Shown one piece after another: positions 14,298 through 22,273 of a DNA stretch of 42,460 bases. How positions within the stretch are numbered: the first letter of the stretch is position 1; each line of letters opens with the position of its first letter. Both the position numbers and the translations under genes were made by a program. Source of the DNA: Sinorhizobium sp. A49 (GTDB lineage Bacteria > Pseudomonadota > Alphaproteobacteria > Rhizobiales > Rhizobiaceae); the NCBI RefSeq assembly GCF_002002725.1, contig NZ_MUNW01000089.1, forward strand, positions 1-42,460. Reading direction: 5' to 3'. A model generated the notes under the pieces. It searched no databases, was not told where the DNA came from, and saw only the letters and a list, made by a program, of their open reading frames with translations.

Positions 14298-15335
14298 ATG
14301 ACATTCGACGAATTGCTCGCCACATACGAACCACGCCTTGCCGTGGCATTTCGAGAGGCGGTGGACCACATCAAGTCGAGTATCATCCTCGCACGTGTCG
14401 TCGAACGTCTCGAGCGAGGCGATGTGAACGGCGCGATCGAGGCGATGCAGCTTGAGCCAGAAGCATTCTCGGCACTGGAAATCGCGCTGCAGGAGGCATT
14501 CAATGCCGGCGGCACCAATGCCGTTGGCGAACTGCCGAAGGTGATGGACCCGCAGGACAACCGCGTCATCTGGCGCTTTGGTGTCCGTAATCCGGTTGCC
14601 GAGGCGATCTTGCGCGACCTGTCGTCGACGATGGTCACGCACATCACCGAGGATCAGCGGCAGGGCGTCCGCCAGGCGTTGGAGCAGGGGCTTGCCCGAG
14701 GTGCGAACCCGCGCGCGACTGCACTTGACGTTGTCGGCCGGCAGAACCGTGTCACCGGTCGGCGAGAGGGTGGCGTCATTGGCCTGACCCGCTACCAGAT
14801 CGAGTTTATCGACCGTGCCCGGGGCAATCTCGCATCCGGCGATCCGGACCTGATGAAGAAGTATTTCGAGCTCAAAACCCGCGACAAGCGGTTTGACCGC
14901 AGCGTGTCGACGGCCATTCGCGAGGGCAAGCCGATCACCGGCGAAACTCTGACCCGGATCATCGGCAGGCTCAACGACAAGAACCTATTGCTCCGCGGCG
15001 AAATGCTGGCGCGCACCGAAACCATGATGGCGCTGGGCTCGGCCCGCGATGAAGCGATCCGTCAGCAGATCGAGGCCGGAAAGGTGCAGGCGCAGGATGT
15101 CACCAAAATCTGGCGATCGGCCGGCGACAGTCGAGTTCGGCACACTCACCGTGTCTTGAACGGCAAGGGCGTCGGCATCGTCGAGACGTTCCAAAGCCCG
15201 TCGGGTGCACTGCTTCGCTATCCCGGTGACCCGCGCGCGCCCATCATGGAAACGTCCGGCTGCCGATGCAGGCTGGAATACAAGATCGACTACATCGGCG
15301 CCGTCGTGCGCCGCTACCGAGCAGAGGTGGCCTGA
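14298..15335 (+). CDS. MuF/SPP1 gp7-family minor head protein
   Basis: A 345-residue protein, mostly helical, ending in the MuF signature: WRSAGDSRVRHTHRVLNG near residue 274, then F.SPSGALLRYPGDP and ETSGCRCRLEY near 320-330. The conserved Asp, Arg, His and the CRC cluster are all present. MuF proteins enter the prohead with the portal and may leave with DNA. The gene normally follows the portal; here connectors and capsid genes come first. The start ATG 14298 has a weak ribosome site. Confidence 0.85.
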   Translation: MTFDELLATYEPRLAVAFREAVDHIKSSIILARVVERLERGDVNGAIEAMQLEPEAFSALEIALQEAFNAGGTNAVGELPKVMDPQDNRVIWRFGVRNPVAEAILRDLSSTMVTHITEDQRQGVRQALEQGLARGANPRATALDVVGRQNRVTGRREGGVIGLTRYQIEFIDRARGNLASGDPDLMKKYFELKTRDKRFDRSVSTAIREGKPITGETLTRIIGRLNDKNLLLRGEMLARTETMMALGSARDEAIRQQIEAGKVQAQDVTKIWRSAGDSRVRHTHRVLNGKGVGIVETFQSPSGALLRYPGDPRAPIMETSGCRCRLEYKIDYIGAVVRRYRAEVA

Positions 15336-15781
15336 TGGCGACGCTGTCGTTCAGCGCGGCGGTTGCGCAATGGGCCGACAAAGTCGAGGGAGCGGTCGAG
15401 GCTGTGTTCAAAGAGGCAACGCAAGAGGTCGTCGAGGAGATGCAGAAGCCGACCGGGCAGGGCGGCCGCATGCGCGTCGACACCGGCTTTCTCCGGGCTT
15501 CCTTGCTGGCATCTTCGACTTCGATGCCGGCCATCAACGCTTCGGCCAAACCGATCGATGGCAGGCCGTACACACCCGATTTTGCACAGGTCGAGGCAGT
15601 CATAGCCGGCTCCGACATCGGCGATACGCTCTACTTCGGCTACACGGCTGCATATGCGGGCCACCGTGAATATGGCTCAAACGGCCAACCGGCCGACGGA
15701 TTCGTTCGCCTGGCCGCTCAGAACTGGCCAATCATTGTGGATCGAAAGGCAGCCGAGCTGAAGGCCCGTCTGGGTCTTTGA
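15335..15781 (+). CDS. Neck/tail completion protein (HK97 gp10-like)
   Basis: A 148-residue protein that begins at the TGATG junction with the MuF gene. The pattern MRVDTGFLRASLLAS near 45-59, then YFGYTAAYAGHREYG near 98-112 and FVRLAAQNW near 121-129, is shared by HK97 gp10-type neck proteins. It would join the connector to the tail. Its last 50 bases overlap the end of a converging minus-strand frame. Confidence 0.78.
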   Translation: MATLSFSAAVAQWADKVEGAVEAVFKEATQEVVEEMQKPTGQGGRMRVDTGFLRASLLASSTSMPAINASAKPIDGRPYTPDFAQVEAVIAGSDIGDTLYFGYTAAYAGHREYGSNGQPADGFVRLAAQNWPIIVDRKAAELKARLGL

Positions 15782-15974
15782 TCGCAGCGTTGGTGTCGAT
15801 GTTCTTTTCCATCGCCGCCAGCAATCCAAGCTGAAGCATCGTCAACGCTTTTCGGGCGGCCTTGAGAGAGGTGTCGCCTCGCACCGTTGCGCCGGCATCC
15901 CGGCCCAACGCCAGCAGTGCCGCGTGAATGCGCTCATACACTTCATCGTCGCTGAGAGGCGGCTTTTCAGACAT
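15732..15974 (-). CDS. Hypothetical helical protein (minus-strand moron)
   Basis: An 80-residue, mainly helical protein (SDDEVYERIHAALLALGRD; SLKAARKALTMLQLGLLAAM) with a Pro-rich end. It fills a 200-base gap in the plus-strand operon, as the other antisense genes do. The ribosome site is weak, and the 3' end overlaps the neck gene. I therefore give moderate confidence; start at MSEK is chosen because the upstream part overlaps the tail terminator gene. Confidence 0.45.
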   Translation of the reverse strand: MSEKPPLSDDEVYERIHAALLALGRDAGATVRGDTSLKAARKALTMLQLGLLAAMEKNIDTNAAIKDPDGPSARLPFDPQ

Positions 15975-15987
15975 AGGCAATCGATAC

Positions 15988-16413
15988 ATGGCCGTTGGTA
16001 CCGACGCAATCATCTTCAAGGCGCTGACCGATCGGCTACGGACCATGCCTCAGGTGCTGCCGATTGCCGGCCCGAACGTCGTCTTCCCTGTGGCCGGGCA
16101 GCCGTCGCCGCCGAAATATCTGCGCCTTGCCTTCATGCCCAACCAGACGCGCCAGGTGACCATGGGCGACGATCCGCAGCAAAAGCGCGGGTTGTTGCAG
16201 GTCTCGGTGGTCTGGCCTGTCGGACAGGGGATCATCGACGCGCTCGAGGTCGTCGACCAGATCATCGACCACTTCAAAAACCAGACCCTATTCGCCTCTG
16301 GCGTGAGGATCACGATCAGCAGCGAGCCATGGGCGGCAGGCCCACTCCAAGAAAGTGAACGGGTGCAGATCCCGATCACCATTCCCTACCACGCCTTCGA
16401 ACCGGAGAACTGA
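15988..16413 (+). CDS. Tail terminator protein (DUF4128-like)
   Basis: A 141-residue protein: AIIFKALTDRLRTM, then PNVVF, the YLRLAFMPNQTRQVTMGDDPQQKRGLLQVSVVWPVGQG stretch (residues 41-80, in outline) and late strands SGVRITIS and ERVQIPITIPY. This is the DUF4128/tail-terminator pattern of siphoviruses and lies just before the tail tube gene. It would cap the tail tube and set the end of polymerisation. An upstream extension of the frame is not needed. Confidence 0.8.
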   Translation: MAVGTDAIIFKALTDRLRTMPQVLPIAGPNVVFPVAGQPSPPKYLRLAFMPNQTRQVTMGDDPQQKRGLLQVSVVWPVGQGIIDALEVVDQIIDHFKNQTLFASGVRITISSEPWAAGPLQESERVQIPITIPYHAFEPEN

Positions 16414-16414
16414 C

Positions 16415-16900
16415 ATGGCAAACAAGGCAACGAAGAAGGGCAGCAAGGTCTATGTTTGCGCGCTCGCCCAGAATACCGACCTCATCCAGTCCGCTTATGT
16501 GGCGCTGACCTGGGTGCAGGTTGGCAAGGTCGGCAACGTCGGTGATTTCGGCGCCGACAGCACTATGAATTCGTACAACACACTCGACGAGCCGGTGACG
16601 CAGAAACAGAAGGGGACCGCCAATGCCGGCGATCCTCAGATCGAAGTCGCGTCCGTCTTTGACGATGCAGGCCAGATGATCATGCGCACCTTCGGCGACC
16701 CGCTTAACCTCGACAATATGGCCATCAAGATCGAGCGCAACGATGGCGGCGCCGGCAAGACGAATACCATCTTCTACAGCCGCGGCGTTGTCTCCGGCCC
16801 GCTCTACCCGGGCGGCGGGTCCGACGACTTCGAGCTCGAGCGCTTCACGATCGGCCTCAACCAGCTACCGATCCGCGTCAACCCGACCACCATCCCGTAA
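16415..16900 (+). CDS. Major tail tube protein
   Basis: A 161-residue beta-rich protein (KGSKVYVCALAQN..LTWVQVGKVGNVGDFGAD near the N end; GNAGDPQIEVASVFDDAGQ; DDFELERFTIGLNQLP near the C end). This is the layout of a phage tail tube protein: an N-loop followed by a beta sandwich. It lies between the terminator and the chaperones, as expected. It starts one base after the terminator stop region, with CGGAGAA just upstream. Confidence 0.8.
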   Translation: MANKATKKGSKVYVCALAQNTDLIQSAYVALTWVQVGKVGNVGDFGADSTMNSYNTLDEPVTQKQKGTANAGDPQIEVASVFDDAGQMIMRTFGDPLNLDNMAIKIERNDGGAGKTNTIFYSRGVVSGPLYPGGGSDDFELERFTIGLNQLPIRVNPTTIP

Positions 16901-16914
16901 TCTGAAGGTGAACC

Positions 16915-17304
16915 ATGGACATTTCCAAGCTTGTCAATTCTGAACAGCTCTACGAACTGAAGCTCACCGGCCCGGACACCGATGAGCCGATCGGCATCCG
17001 CTTCATGATCCGATCCACCGAAAGCGACGCCGTGAAGCGGATCACGCGCCAGCACAGCGACAAATTCCTGGCCAGCCGGAAGAAGAAGCTGACCGCCTCC
17101 AAGGTCGAGGCCGAGTACCTAGACCGGGCGGCGGCCGCGATCGCCTCTTGGGACTGGGGCGATCACGACTGGAAGGGCGAGAAGCCGGAATGCAACTTCG
17201 AAACGGCCCGCGAAGTACTGGAAGAAGCTGGCTGGATCTATGACCAAGTCGCTTCCGCGGCGGAGGATCGCGCAAATTTTACGAAGAGCTCGGCGAAGCC
17301 CTAG
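16915..17304 (+). CDS. Tail assembly chaperone, short form (G-like)
   Basis: A 129-residue acidic protein. The N-terminal 35 residues look like a small strand domain (YELKLTGPDTDEPIGIRFMIRST), and the rest is helical with WDWGDHDWKGEKPECNFETAREVLEEAGW near 77-105, which is common in phage tail chaperones. The last codons are read only in the zero frame. The slippery heptamer AAATTTT at 17274-17280 lies seven codons before the stop, and a second open frame continues beyond. It would guide tape-measure folding with its long form. Confidence 0.82.
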   Translation: MDISKLVNSEQLYELKLTGPDTDEPIGIRFMIRSTESDAVKRITRQHSDKFLASRKKKLTASKVEAEYLDRAAAAIASWDWGDHDWKGEKPECNFETAREVLEEAGWIYDQVASAAEDRANFTKSSAKP

Positions 17305-17648
17305 CCGGGGCTGTCGCCGTCATCGCACGCTATGACAGCGTTCGAGATAAGGACGGCGAGACCAGACGGGAGCGCAACGAGGCGTTCGAGATCGAAAGCC
17401 CAGACCCGGAGGTGCCGGAACACGGTGCCTTCATCTGGGATTGGTTCTGGGAACTTCGGCAGTCACAGCCGCCGGGGTTCTCTGGGCCGGTTCCGATATC
17501 GAACCTCGATCTTGTCGCTTGGGTTCAACTCTTCGGAAATGTCCTGACAAGGGAAGAGGTTGGTATCCTTCGGGCGATGGATATCCGATTCTGCTTGGAA
17601 ATTGAGAAGGAGAGCGAGGCGATTAGGGCTCGTGAGGCAGATGGCTAG
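16915..17648 (+). CDS. Tail assembly chaperone, long form made by -1 frameshift (GT-like)
   Basis: The first 122 codons are those of the short form. After a one-base backward slip on A_AAT_TTT, reading resumes at TAC (17280) and adds 122 residues: YEELGEALAGAVAVIARYD, an acidic linker, HGAFIWDWFWELRQSQPPGF and LVAWVQLFGNVLTREEVGILRAMD. The second frame has no good start of its own before GTG 17412 and no ribosome site, so the frameshift is the best explanation. The product of about 244 residues matches lambda GT in plan. Confidence 0.75.
17274..17280 (+). other. Programmed -1 frameshift site (AAATTTT)
   Basis: In the zero frame the heptamer reads A_AAT_TTT, a good X_XXY_YYZ site where both tRNAs can re-pair one base back. 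It lies where the frame of the chaperone switches. A ribosome stall could come from the GC-rich stretch that begins about 20 bases downstream (CTAGCCGGGGCTG). An AGGAAG-type internal signal is not obvious. Confidence 0.75.
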
Positions 17649-17651
17649 GCA

Positions 17652-18527
17652 TCAATACCGATTACTCACCTGATCGTCCCCGACGAACCTACCTAAAGAG
17701 TTTATCAACTCGAAGGACCTCCCCACTATCTGGGAACTTTGACGCGCAAGTCCTTCATTTAGAAAGCGTGTATCGGAGTCGGTAAGCTCTCGGAAAAACT
17801 CAGGCACGTCGTAACGGCCAACGCCCACCGCTACATCGGCTGAGATCGGAAGCCACATTTCCGTCCGGGGGTCCGACAAGTGCGGGTTGTCTTTGAATCC
17901 CCACCGAACTACGGGGCGGCTGGCCAGAATCATAGACTTGCGGGGGTTCTTGACGCGTAAGAATGCAAGGCCTCGCGATCCAAGCAAGTCCAATGCCTCC
18001 TCGCTCTCCTCTAGTAAGGTCGTTGCAAAGACGTTTCCTCGCATGCGCTTCAGTTCAGATTTTTGAAGCAGTCTTTGTCGCTCATCCGCCGACACCGGTC
18101 GAACCACGGTGTCGAACTCGTCAAGCAATTCCATTACATCTTTCGCGAATTGTTCACTTGGAAGCAGACTTTCGAAAAGGTCTGGCACTCTTCGCCACTG
18201 CTGAAGGAAAAACCGATCCCAGGTAATTCGCTCAGAGAGATTTAGACGCGGCAGCCTGTTCGCTCGTACCGACGCGACCATCTTATCAACTATTGGAGCG
18301 GCTTCGCTTTCGAGTCGACTGAACCACGATTCCAACTCGGCGTTCTGTGAACCGTCGGCCTCTTTTACGGTGTAGAGTTGTCCTTCGAGGAGAGCGTCGT
18401 TGGGGTACGTCGCGTAGGGGGCGCCGCTTGCGCGCCGACGGTCAAACGCCCACAGTTTTCCGTCGTTATTGACAAACCGCTTCTGCAATAGTTGCGGGAC
18501 GAAGTGGTGGCGCTTAGGTTTCGACAT
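17652..18527 (-). CDS. DUF4238 protein (minus-strand cassette)
   Basis: A 291-residue protein opening KPKRHHFVPQLLQKRF, the signature of DUF4238. It continues with WAFDRR near 26-31, an acidic helical middle, and a C-terminal block with SRPVVRWGF and MWLPISADVAVGVG (about 205-238). The HH pair at residues 7-8 is kept. Function of the family is not established; members are scattered in accessory DNA. The gene starts seven bases after the ClpP-fold gene stop, so the two are almost surely co-transcribed. The pair interrupts the tail operon between chaperone and tape measure, and its base content looks lower in GC than the tail genes. Confidence 0.85.
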   Translation of the reverse strand: MSKPKRHHFVPQLLQKRFVNNDGKLWAFDRRRASGAPYATYPNDALLEGQLYTVKEADGSQNAELESWFSRLESEAAPIVDKMVASVRANRLPRLNLSERITWDRFFLQQWRRVPDLFESLLPSEQFAKDVMELLDEFDTVVRPVSADERQRLLQKSELKRMRGNVFATTLLEESEEALDLLGSRGLAFLRVKNPRKSMILASRPVVRWGFKDNPHLSDPRTEMWLPISADVAVGVGRYDVPEFFRELTDSDTRFLNEGLARQSSQIVGRSFELINSLGRFVGDDQVSNRY

Positions 18528-18534
18528 CGTCCAC

Positions 18535-19545
18535 TCAATTTAGGTTGTGAAAGAACGACCGCAGTTTGGTATCGCCGCCCTCGGTGGACATCGTGCCGAC
18601 GCCAAGGAATAGTTCCGCATCGGGACCTCCTCTGACGCGAATTCCGAACGCATCGGAGCATGCGACCTGCTCAGCTTCCTGCTTCGTCAGGTCTGAGGAT
18701 ATGTTCGTATAAATTCCTTCGACAGCCCGCGCACATCGGGCAGATAGGTCGATGATTGTGTGTTCTGTTTCACCGATGACCAATTCGACAAGCGGAAACT
18801 CTGTTAGTTCCTTTTCACGCCCTTGAGACTCGATGACAGCATGAATGAAGAATCCGGCTGGTTTAGCGAATCCGAGAAGCATCTTGTGATGGCCGTACAA
18901 GTTATCGCGCTCGCCGCGTACATAGAGGACGTTGTCGATTGCTTGGATGGACCATTCCACAGGTGTTTGCCCCCCAGTGACAACACAAAGATCCTGGAGT
19001 TTTTCCTCGGGAACGATATCGATGGCATTGCTCAGTGTGGCGGATGAAAGCTCAAGGAACTCGGCGCTAACACCCATATCACTGACATATCGAGCGATTT
19101 TTGCTGAGAGTATCTGGGATCGCACTATGTGTTCTGGGGTAGGATTGCGAAACGAGAATTGGTGCACACCAAACTTCGCATCGTCAGCTAGGTAACGCAG
19201 TCGCCCACCCAAGAAGACCAATGTTGCAGCGCTCATGCATTGTCCGCTCAGCAACAGCCGCTTTTTGATGAATTCGCCATCTGCGCTATGGTCCAGTACA
19301 TACTGGCCGATGTGTGTGGAGAACCAGTGATCTCGGATTGTTCTGCCAATGGTCATGGCCGCATCGACGTCGCCACCGGGCGAATCGATGTAGACACTTG
19401 TCCGCGGTGGGACCTGGGTGCGAGTTAGAAATTCGAGAAAACGCTCGTCGTCTTCGGCTTGGATGGGACCGAATGCGTTGATGCAGCGGAAACCGCCCAA
19501 GGCTTGCTCGATGGAGGTTTGCGGAGGAGTGTACTCGAACTGCAC
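18535..19545 (-). CDS. ClpP-fold protein, probable serine protease, with novel C-terminal domain
   Basis: A 336-residue protein starting at GTG 19545. The first 180 residues have the ClpP/crotonase-fold order: VYIDSPGGDVDAAMTIGRTI (residues 51-70), then SGQCMSAATLVFLGGRLRYL with the expected nucleophile Ser105, and FGVHQF with His128. This resembles COG3904-type proteins, which are usually exported, but there is no signal peptide, so it probably acts in the cytoplasm. Residues 190-336 form a separate domain that I do not recognise. It lies directly before the DUF4238 gene. A role in phage exclusion or immunity is plausible, but the sequence shows only the fold and the pairing. Confidence 0.8.
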   Translation of the reverse strand: MQFEYTPPQTSIEQALGGFRCINAFGPIQAEDDERFLEFLTRTQVPPRTSVYIDSPGGDVDAAMTIGRTIRDHWFSTHIGQYVLDHSADGEFIKKRLLLSGQCMSAATLVFLGGRLRYLADDAKFGVHQFSFRNPTPEHIVRSQILSAKIARYVSDMGVSAEFLELSSATLSNAIDIVPEEKLQDLCVVTGGQTPVEWSIQAIDNVLYVRGERDNLYGHHKMLLGFAKPAGFFIHAVIESQGREKELTEFPLVELVIGETEHTIIDLSARCARAVEGIYTNISSDLTKQEAEQVACSDAFGIRVRGGPDAELFLGVGTMSTEGGDTKLRSFFHNLN

Positions 19546-19642
19546 GATCAGGTCCTGGACTATTGGGATCTACGGAAGGCGGCCTACTTGAACTCTTCCT
19601 TGGTGCCGTCTTCGTAGAGGACGCCACTTGCCTCGATGCCCA

Positions 19643-20104
19643 CTATTTATATGGCATGTAGCTGGATCCGCCCCACGCCCTCCCGTTGGGGAATACCGCT
19701 TTGGCCGACTCTTTTGCTTCATCGAGTTTCACGCTTAGCGCGCTGTCCGAAACTGCCTCAAACACAGGGTCATCCAGTGTTGTGCCTGTTGGGAGAGCCT
19801 CTTTGAGGTCGAGCGCGGCACGGATAGCTTCAGTCACGCACGCTGCCGTGCCGATGATGTTACCCTCATTTCGCTCAGCGCATTTTGTGCGCAACGCCTG
19901 GGCGGGCTCAGGGTAGAGCTTCTCGAACGCATCCAGTGTTTTGACGGCGAGGTGAGCATTGGGCAAGCAGTCAGCGACGCCGACGAACGTACCCGTTGTT
20001 GCCTTGCAATAGTCTAGGGCCCGCGGATCTGCTTTTTCACCTGCGGCACGTGCCGAACCTGTGATCGCCATCAAAGCCGCAATCGCAACCACAATGCTGC
20101 GCAT
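19643..20104 (-). CDS. Exported protein of unknown function
   Basis: A 153-residue protein with a signal peptide (MRSIVVAIAALMAITGSARA, cleavage near 20-21). The mature part is helical with four Cys (CKATTG, ADCLPN, TKCAER, AACVTE), fit for two disulfide bonds in the periplasm. AGGATGATTC upstream supports ATG 20104. It is the first gene of the minus-strand block that also holds the ClpP-fold and DUF4238 genes. No family recognised; a periplasmic immunity-like role is possible. Confidence 0.7.
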   Translation of the reverse strand: MRSIVVAIAALMAITGSARAAGEKADPRALDYCKATTGTFVGVADCLPNAHLAVKTLDAFEKLYPEPAQALRTKCAERNEGNIIGTAACVTEAIRAALDLKEALPTGTTLDDPVFEAVSDSALSVKLDEAKESAKAVFPNGRAWGGSSYMPYK

Positions 20105-20164
20105 GAATCATCCTCCGATTGAATCGGCAGGACGATAGCGCACGTTCTTTGAAAAGGGAAAGCC

Positions 20165-22273
20165 ATGACGGATATCGCGACGCTTGGCCTAAAGGTCGAA
20201 AGCGGCTCGGTTGAGAAGGGAACGCAGGCGCTCGATCAGTTGTCAGGAGCGGCGGCCCGCGCAGAAGCGGCGGCAAACGGCCTGACGGGCGCCAACCGGG
20301 GTGCTACCGGCGCTGCGGCTGCTGCTGCGAAGGCATATGCGACAGAAGGAGCCGCTGCTGTATCGGCATCCAAGCAAATCGAGATGATGAACCGTGCGGC
20401 GAACCAGAACGCCGTCGGTGCAGTTGGGCGCGGGAACCTGGCGAACATCGCGGCCCAGTTTCAGGACATCGCGGTCAGTGCGCAAATGGGGATGGGCCCT
20501 ATGCAAATCGCCCTGCAGCAGGGCACTCAGCTCGCGGCCGTGCTGTCGACGATGGAGAGCCCAGTGAAAGGGCTGGGTCAGGCGTTTCTTTCGGTCATCT
20601 CCCCCGTGAGCTTGGTCACCATCGGCATCATTGCCCTAGTCGCGGCGCTGCTACAGTTCGTGAATTGGTCAAAGCTCGCACAATCCACACTGAACGCGCT
20701 TGCTGACGTCCTTGAGCCAATCGCACCCTACGCTTTGGCTGCTGCCGCAGCGTTGGCGTTGATCTATGCGCCAGCGATTGTTGGGGGGATTGTGTCCTTG
20801 ATAGCGCTCCTTGGCCGCCTTGTCGTCCAACTGGGCATCGTTGCTGGGGCTTTCGCACTCGCAAACCCTGTTGTGGCGTTCGTTGCAGGTATCGCTGCCG
20901 CGGTGGCAGCAGCAAACATTTTCCGCGAGGAACTCACCCAGATGTTGGGCAGGGATATCGTGGCGGATGCGAAGAATGGGGTCAACGCGGTCATCGGTGC
21001 ATTTGTCGGCGGTTTTGCAGCGATCAAGGCCGTCTGGGGCAAGTTGCCGGACGCCATCGGGGATTTTGTCTACTCGACTGCCGACCGGGTCATAAGCGGC
21101 ATCGAAAGCATGGTTCAGAAAGCAGTCGATGGGCTCAACAATCTGATCAACAAGTATGCCCTGTGGATGCAGTCCATCGGTCAGCCCTTGGAGAACTATA
21201 ACGACTTGATCATCGAGCCGGTGAAGTTCGGGCGTCTGTCGAACCCGAATCCCGGTGCGGGCGGGGCTGCTATGAAGGCTGCCCAGGACGCTTATAGCTC
21301 GGCCCAAGGCACGGATTATGTTGGCGGCATAGTTGACGCGATCGGCCGCGGTGCGTCAGCCGCCTCGGACAAGCTGCGTGACCTCGCAAAGGGCCTGACC
21401 GACGTCGACGAAAAGTCGAAGAAGCGGGCCGGCAAGAGCGACCTTGAAAAATACGATGACATCGTCGCCGGCGCGGAACGCCAGATCGCCGCGCTCGAGG
21501 CGGAGCGGGACTCCCTCGGCCTGACGGCGGAAGCCGCAGCGGCGCTGCGCTACGAAACCCAGTTCCTGAACGAAGCGCAGCAGCGCGGTATCTCGCTCAC
21601 CGACGCCCAGAAGAGCGAACTGTCGGCGCTTGCCCAAGTCATGGCGTCGGTCGAGGCCGAAACCGTTCGGATGGGCGAGGCGATCGAGTTCTCGAAGATG
21701 CTGACCCATAGCTTCTTCGATGACTTCTTCGCCGGGCTTGAGCGTGGGAAGTCGGTCTGGGAATCGTTCGGCGATGCGGCCCTTGGCGTGCTCGATCGGA
21801 TTGCCGATAAGCTGTTGACCGATGTCATCGATGCCGTGTTTGAGGTTGGCAACGCCGGAAAGGGCGTTGGTGGCGGCGGCCTGCTGGGATTGCTCGGTGG
21901 TCTGTTCGGTGACGGCAAGACCGCCGTCGACCCGTGGGCGGGCCTGCGCGGCTACGCCAGCGGCACATCCTCGGCACGGCCGGGCGTCGCCTGGGTTGGC
22001 GAAAAGGGACCAGAGCTTGTGCGGTTCAGGGGAGGCGAGCAGGTCATCCCGAACCATCGCGTTCATAGCGCCGCGAACACGAACGTCACCGCATCGAACG
22101 CCCCGGCCACTCAATCGCAACCGACACAGGTAGTCCTGCGCGTGATTGGTGAGGAGGGGCCCATGTTCCGGCCCACCATCCGCTCAGAGAGCGAGAATGT
22201 GACGATCGAGAACATCCGCGCCTATGACCAGGGCAAGCGCAATGAATATGACAACGGGGGCGGGGTCTACTGA
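20165..22273 (+). CDS. Tail tape measure protein
   Basis: A 702-residue protein with the N-terminal block of lambda-type tape measure proteins (ATLGLKVESGSVEKGTQAL; then NIAAQFQDIAVSAQMGMGPM and IALQQGTQL near residues 97-125). Residues 140-260 hold several hydrophobic segments that form the membrane channel portion. Residues 415-520 are a coiled coil, and the C-terminal part (SGTSSARPGVAWVGEKGPELV, then GGEQVIPNH near 600-630) is the usual tape-measure end. Length predicts a tail of about 100 nm by the usual 1.5 Å per residue rule. Preceded by AAGGGAAAGCC. Confidence 0.92.
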   Translation: MTDIATLGLKVESGSVEKGTQALDQLSGAAARAEAAANGLTGANRGATGAAAAAAKAYATEGAAAVSASKQIEMMNRAANQNAVGAVGRGNLANIAAQFQDIAVSAQMGMGPMQIALQQGTQLAAVLSTMESPVKGLGQAFLSVISPVSLVTIGIIALVAALLQFVNWSKLAQSTLNALADVLEPIAPYALAAAAALALIYAPAIVGGIVSLIALLGRLVVQLGIVAGAFALANPVVAFVAGIAAAVAAANIFREELTQMLGRDIVADAKNGVNAVIGAFVGGFAAIKAVWGKLPDAIGDFVYSTADRVISGIESMVQKAVDGLNNLINKYALWMQSIGQPLENYNDLIIEPVKFGRLSNPNPGAGGAAMKAAQDAYSSAQGTDYVGGIVDAIGRGASAASDKLRDLAKGLTDVDEKSKKRAGKSDLEKYDDIVAGAERQIAALEAERDSLGLTAEAAAALRYETQFLNEAQQRGISLTDAQKSELSALAQVMASVEAETVRMGEAIEFSKMLTHSFFDDFFAGLERGKSVWESFGDAALGVLDRIADKLLTDVIDAVFEVGNAGKGVGGGGLLGLLGGLFGDGKTAVDPWAGLRGYASGTSSARPGVAWVGEKGPELVRFRGGEQVIPNHRVHSAANTNVTASNAPATQSQPTQVVLRVIGEEGPMFRPTIRSESENVTIENIRAYDQGKRNEYDNGGGVY

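Noticed and set aside
19584-19643. A 19-codon minus-strand frame (GTG start) ending EEFK, between the exported gene and the ClpP-fold gene
   Set aside because: It looks protein-like and overlaps the upstream stop by one base (TAGTG), but is too short to support as a gene.
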